A stretch of DNA of 9,278 nucleotides from Streptosporangiaceae bacterium (GTDB lineage: Bacteria > Actinomycetota > Actinomycetes > Streptosporangiales > Streptosporangiaceae). How positions within the stretch are numbered: the stretch's first letter is position 1; every line of letters begins with the position of its first letter. The notes under the pieces were generated by a model. It did no database searches. It was not told where the DNA came from and saw only the letters and a program-made list of their open reading frames with translations. Location: the NCBI GenBank assembly GCA_030039095.1, contig JASHQP010000612.1, positions 1 to 9,278 on the forward strand. Reading direction: 5' to 3'. This document shows, piece after piece, positions 7,306 to 9,278 of the stretch. The position numbers were made by a program, and so were the translations under genes.

Positions 7306-8325
7306 TCACGAGGAGCTGCAGGTCCCCTTATAGAGATAGCCCTGCACCCCAGGGTCGTTGACGTTCGCTGCCGTGATCTCCTTGACCGGCAGCGCGGTCT
7401 TCGGCCCGGAGCCCGGCGCGATCACCGCATGCTTCGGGTCTGCCTTGATCGCCGAGACCAGCCACTGAACAGCTTCGGCGCCGATGGCCGCGGCAGGCTT
7501 GGCCAGCAGCACCGAGATCACCCCGGCCTTGAGCGCCTGGACCTCTGCCGGGGTCGCGTCGTACGCCCAGATCTTCACCTTGCCGACCTTGTGCGCCTGC
7601 TCGATCGCGGCAGCCGCGCCCTGGCCCTCCGGCCCGGCGGGCGCGATGATCATCTTAAGGTTCGGGTGCGAGAGCAGCAGCGAGCTGATGATCTGGGTTG
7701 CGGTGGTAACGTCGAAGTTGTCGTACTGCACTGGGAGAACCTGGATGTCGGGACGCTGCGCCTTGACCGCGGCCACCAGCGGCGCGTATTCCTCCTCGAC
7801 CACCGGGATGCCGGCGATGCCGCCGAGGACCACCATGCTGCCGGAACCGGACGGCAGTTCCTTCAGGAACTGATCAACGAACGGCCCTCCGGCCGTATTG
7901 ATGAACGTGTCGGTGTACTCCGAAGACGGCGAGAGCGCGGCCGAGGCGATGACCGGTGCGCCCTTACCCATGAGAGATGTGACCTGGGTGGAGAACTGAG
8001 TCGCCGAGAAGGGGTTGATGTACAAGCCCTGTGGCTTGGTGAGGAGGGCGGCACTGAAGTTCTGTGACATCGCCTGCGCGGACGACGTCGTGGCCGGGAA
8101 CCATTTGAGGCTGACGCCCAGCTTCTTGGCCTCTGCTGTCCCGCCGCACATCACCGTGACCCAGTACGGGTCGGTGGCATCAGAGATGACACCTGCAAGC
8201 TTGATGGAACCGGAAGCACTGCCGCCGGAACTCGTGGCTGGCGACGCGCTCGAGCTGCACGCGGCCAGAACCGCTGTCAGGCTGACGGCTACGGCCAGCG
8301 CCAGCCTGTTTCGTCTATGGTGCAT
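7306..8325 (-). CDS. Sugar ABC transporter substrate-binding lipoprotein
   Basis: 339 residues. The N-terminus is a lipoprotein signal: basic MHHRRNR, a hydrophobic stretch (8-20) and lipobox LAAC with C23 as the lipidated residue, followed by a Ser/Ala/Gly-rich linker. Residues about 41-325 match the periplasmic-binding type 4 fold of ribose/xylose-type proteins: IKLAGVISDATDPYWVTVMCGGTAEAKKLG opening, QGLYINPFSA, a hinge region near VVLGGIAGIP, and WAYDATPAEVQALKAG (253-268), where D256 would contact the sugar. C60 and C335 could form a disulfide outside the cell. ATG 8325 is preferred because GGAGGGGAG precedes it by 4 bases and the signal peptide starts there; the in-frame ATG at 8415 has no ribosome site. 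As first gene of the operon it probably sits next to the main promoter. The ligand is not deducible. Confidence 0.94.
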   Translation of the reverse strand: MHHRRNRLALAVAVSLTAVLAACSSSASPATSSGGSASGSIKLAGVISDATDPYWVTVMCGGTAEAKKLGVSLKWFPATTSSAQAMSQNFSAALLTKPQGLYINPFSATQFSTQVTSLMGKGAPVIASAALSPSSEYTDTFINTAGGPFVDQFLKELPSGSGSMVVLGGIAGIPVVEEEYAPLVAAVKAQRPDIQVLPVQYDNFDVTTATQIISSLLLSHPNLKMIIAPAGPEGQGAAAAIEQAHKVGKVKIWAYDATPAEVQALKAGVISVLLAKPAAAIGAEAVQWLVSAIKADPKHAVIAPGSGPKTALPVKEITAANVNDPGVQGYLYKGTCSSS

Positions 8326-8367
8326 GGGACTCCCCTCCGAGCAAAGCACCTGAAAAGCGGCTATCCG

Positions 8368-8401
8368 GGGCGGGCCAGCGGCCGGGGCGCAGAGCCCGCC
8401 C
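8368..8401 (-). other. GC-rich hairpin in the leader of the transporter operon
   Basis: GGGCGGGC and GCCCGCCC form a perfect 8-bp stem around an 18-base loop, ending 43 bases before the binding-protein ATG. It would fold in the leader RNA. No T-run directly follows, so it is more likely an mRNA-stability or attenuation structure than a simple terminator, or it may be neutral. Confidence 0.4.
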
Positions 8402-8485
8402 TCCTCGCCCGCCATGATTCGTATGGTGGCTGAACTTACACGCGCCTGCGATTCGCCACAAGGTTTCCGATGAGCAACGTTTGGC

Positions 8486-8502
8486 TACGTTATGGAACCG
8501 TA
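8486..8502. promoter_or_regulatory. Operator-like element over the operon promoter
   Basis: TACGTTATGGAACCGTA is an imperfect inverted repeat inside a wider one (CGTTATGGAACCGTAACG, 8488-8505, 7 of 9 pairs match). It overlaps the candidate -10. It shares 12 of 17 positions with the perfect inverted repeat at 8868-8884, and its reverse complement shares 12 of 17 with the motif before the ROK gene at 383-399. It is flanked by a further inverted pair, GTTTGG (8479-8484) and CCAAAC (8511-8516). A ROK or LacI-type repressor site is the simplest reading. Confidence 0.45.
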
Positions 8503-8514
8503 ACGCGAATCCAA
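8487..8514 (-). promoter_or_regulatory. Candidate promoter of the transporter operon (P2)
   Basis: On the minus strand TTGGAT (8514-8509) is followed after 16 bases by TAACGT (8492-8487), which fits the actinomycete TAnnnT pattern. Transcription would start near 8480, giving a leader of about 155 bases. The operator-like element at 8486-8502 covers the -10 and spacer, as expected for a repressor site. An alternative promoter, TTGTCC with an 18-base spacer to TAGGAT, lies at 8580-8551; I cannot decide between them by eye. Confidence 0.4.
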
Positions 8515-8867
8515 ACTCTAGGATCAGCGTGGCGCTTGCCGAGGTGACAAATCCTAATACCGCAGGTCACAGGCGGACAAGCCGTCTGGAGGCTGCTTCA
8601 GGAGCGCTCTAGGCCGTAGCGCGGTCGGCAGATTAATCTAGTCAGGGCACGAATCGCTGGGCCTGAGCCGATGATCCGGGCCGGTTACGTCGCTTCCCTC
8701 CATCTGGGCTGCACCGCAGCACACGCCGTGGTCTCGCTCGCTGTCATCCGTAAGGCAGGAGTCGCCTCGGGCGTCTGTGCGAGTGTGGGCGTGTGGGGTC
8801 TTGTGGTACGGCTCTCGAGCCATGGCCTATACACCCGGGAACTCGGCTCAATCCGATGCCATTGCCA

Positions 8868-8884
8868 TACGTTGGCGCAACGTA
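8868..8884. promoter_or_regulatory. Perfect inverted repeat, second operator-like element
   Basis: TACGTTG and CAACGTA are exact reverse complements around GCG. On the minus strand TACGTT here also fits a -10 (TAnnnT), with CGGACA 17 bases upstream (8907-8902) as a possible -35, so a distal promoter may overlap the site. It is about 540 bases before the binding-protein start and 52 bases past the tRNA terminator. The ends match the element at 8486-8502. Confidence 0.45.
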
Positions 8885-8935
8885 GCGGTCGCCGGGGACC
8901 CTGTCCGGCCAACGAACCGCCAACGGATGATCAAA

Positions 8936-8965
8936 GGCCTGACCGCCGCTTTCGGTGATCAGGCC
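8936..8965 (-). terminator. Hairpin terminator of the initiator tRNA gene
   Basis: On the minus strand GGCCTGATCACCG pairs with CGGCGGTCAGGCC (one mismatch and one G-T pair) around the loop AAAG, and TTT follows directly. It lies 16 bases past the tRNA 3' end, the expected place for its Rho-independent terminator, and should isolate the tRNA from the sugar operon. Confidence 0.8.
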
Positions 8966-8981
8966 CTGACCTGCAACTTCT

Positions 8982-9058
8982 TGGTAGCGGGGGCAGGATT
9001 TGAACCTGCGACCTCTGGGTTATGAGCCCAGCGAGCTACCGAACTGCTCCACCCCGCG
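8982..9058 (-). tRNA. Initiator tRNA-Met (anticodon CAT)
   Basis: 77 bases including an encoded CCA. The anticodon arm is CTGGG-CTCATAA-CCCAG, containing the three consecutive G-C pairs that mark initiator tRNA. Position 1 is C facing a T at position 72, the unpaired end that distinguishes initiators (U72 being usual in actinomycetes). The T arm GCAGG-TTCAAAT-CCTGC and D arm with GGTAG are canonical. It serves translation start with formyl-methionine. A plus-strand reading through it gives the peptide GAGFEPATSGL, a known artefact of antisense tRNA translation. Confidence 0.97.
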
Positions 9059-9071
9059 TCGAGGTTCTTTT

Positions 9072-9100
9072 ACTTTAGGGCCTCGCCGGGCAGCAGGCAA
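9072..9100 (-). promoter_or_regulatory. Promoter of the initiator tRNA gene
   Basis: TTGCCT (9100-9095), a 17-base spacer and TAAAGT (9077-9072) on the minus strand form a good housekeeping sigma promoter with a TAnnnT -10. The -10 ends 13 bases before the tRNA, so the primary transcript would have a very short 5' leader. Confidence 0.75.
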
Positions 9101-9103
9101 ATT

Positions 9104-9126
9104 GGCCGGGCCCGGACGCGCCGGCC
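9104..9126 (-). terminator. Possible terminator of the gene at the right edge
   Basis: GGCCGG and CCGGCC form a 6-bp GC stem with an 11-base loop just after the stop codon at 9130, followed on the minus strand by AATTT. A competing outer pairing, AGCAGGC with GCCTGCT (9130-9124 and 9098-9092), would enlarge it. It abuts the tRNA promoter. Moderate support only. Confidence 0.4.
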
Positions 9127-9129
9127 TGC

Positions 9130-9278
9130 TCAGACGCGAGAGCCGACCGGGCCGACGGACGACATCCAGATGACGTAGTCGGCGGGGAAGAGCGTGGTCG
9201 GCGGCTGGGTGAGCGTGTGCGGATCCTGCGAGGTGGACAGGTCGAGCACCCGGACGGGGCTGCCGCCGCCGTAGGCAT
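9130..9278 (-). CDS. Unrecognised protein, last 48 codons (runs off the right edge)
   Basis: The frame is open from the window edge to TGA at 9132-9130 and has the strong third-position GC preference of a real gene. The fragment begins AYGGGSPVRVLDLSTSQDPH and ends YVIWMSSVGPVGSRV. I do not recognise a family. The segment PVRVLDLSTSQ could be the last strand of a beta-propeller or another extracytoplasmic sheet domain, but this is a guess. It stops 71 bases before the tRNA gene on the same strand, with a possible terminator between. A competing frame that begins with an ATG at the edge is very rich in Pro, Ser, Arg and Thr, and looks like a shadow. Confidence 0.55.
   Translation of the reverse strand, partial: AYGGGSPVRVLDLSTSQDPHTLTQPPTTLFPADYVIWMSSVGPVGSRV

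Larger units (their letters stand above)
8326..8935. other. 610-base non-coding control region
   Basis: No credible gene on either strand: open frames here are short, have unlikely composition and no ribosome site. The stretch from about 8430 to 8640 is richer in A and T than the flanking genes. It carries the candidate promoters, two operator-like elements and a 5' untranslated hairpin listed separately. A further AT-rich 10-base palindrome, AGATTAATCT, is at 8630-8639. Between 8640 and 8860 I see only short GC-rich inverted repeats of no clear meaning. Confidence 0.6.

Noticed and set aside
8326..8415. Extension of the binding-protein frame to ATG 8415
   Set aside because: It would bury the lipoprotein signal peptide behind 30 residues and has no ribosome site; ATG 8325 has a strong one.
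8640..8823. Small minus-strand frame of 61 residues upstream of the operon
   Set aside because: No Shine-Dalgarno, charged low-complexity content and no link to either neighbour; treated as non-coding.
8777..9025. Plus-strand 82-residue reading frame ending in AGAGFEPATSGL
   Set aside because: That ending is the classic false translation of the antisense strand of a tRNA; here it runs across the initiator tRNA-Met. No ribosome site and unlikely composition.
8935..9060. Possible integration site at the tRNA 3' end
   Set aside because: No integrase gene and no repeated copy of the tRNA 3' end is visible in the window, and the tRNA keeps its own promoter and terminator.
9075..9278. Minus-strand frame from an ATG at the right edge (67 residues)
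   Set aside because: Very rich in Pro, Ser, Arg and Thr, and runs on into the tRNA promoter; the frame ending at 9130 has better codon use.
1..9278. CRISPR array, insertion sequence, toxin-antitoxin or phage genes
   Set aside because: No regularly spaced direct repeats, terminal inverted repeats, transposase, nuclease or phage-like coding sequence is seen.

Overview
The base composition (very GC-rich, G or C in most third codon positions), GTG starts, TAnnnT-type -10 elements and an initiator tRNA with a C1/U72 end all point to a high-GC actinomycete chromosome. No genus can be named from the sequence alone. No mobile element, integrase, CRISPR array or rRNA is visible.

Layout, read along the minus strand from right to left. 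At the right edge is the last 48 codons of an unrecognised protein (stop near 9130). A well-formed promoter, an initiator tRNA-Met (9058-8982) and a strong hairpin terminator (8965-8936) follow. About 600 bases without a gene (8935-8326) hold the control region of the next unit. Seven tightly packed genes then run in one direction: sugar-type lipoprotein binding protein (8325-7306), single-domain ABC ATPase (7256-6480), permease (6483-5413), GH1 beta-glucosidase (5363-3936), a protein with two tandem SnoaL/NTF2-like domains (3943-3062), a short-chain dehydrogenase (3016-2186) and an IlvD/Edd-family sugar-acid dehydratase (2171-504). After a 162-base gap comes the N-terminal third of a ROK-family regulator (341 to the left edge). 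Spacings are -8 to +49 bases, including a GTGA stop/start overlap, so the seven genes are probably one operon.

Inferred logic: a CUT2-type importer brings in a sugar or glucoside, the cytoplasmic GH1 enzyme splits a beta-glycosidic bond, the SDR oxidises a released sugar or aglycone, and the dehydratase removes water from an aldonic acid. The tandem NTF2-like protein has no assigned job; it may fill the lactone-opening or an aglycone-modifying step. No recognisable lactonase or 2-keto-3-deoxy-acid aldolase lies in the window. The adjacent ROK protein is the likely regulator. A related 17-base motif, TACG(G/T)T-n5-AAC-n3 (CGTA-ended in two of three copies), occurs once before the ROK gene and twice before the transporter operon, and is the best candidate for its operator.
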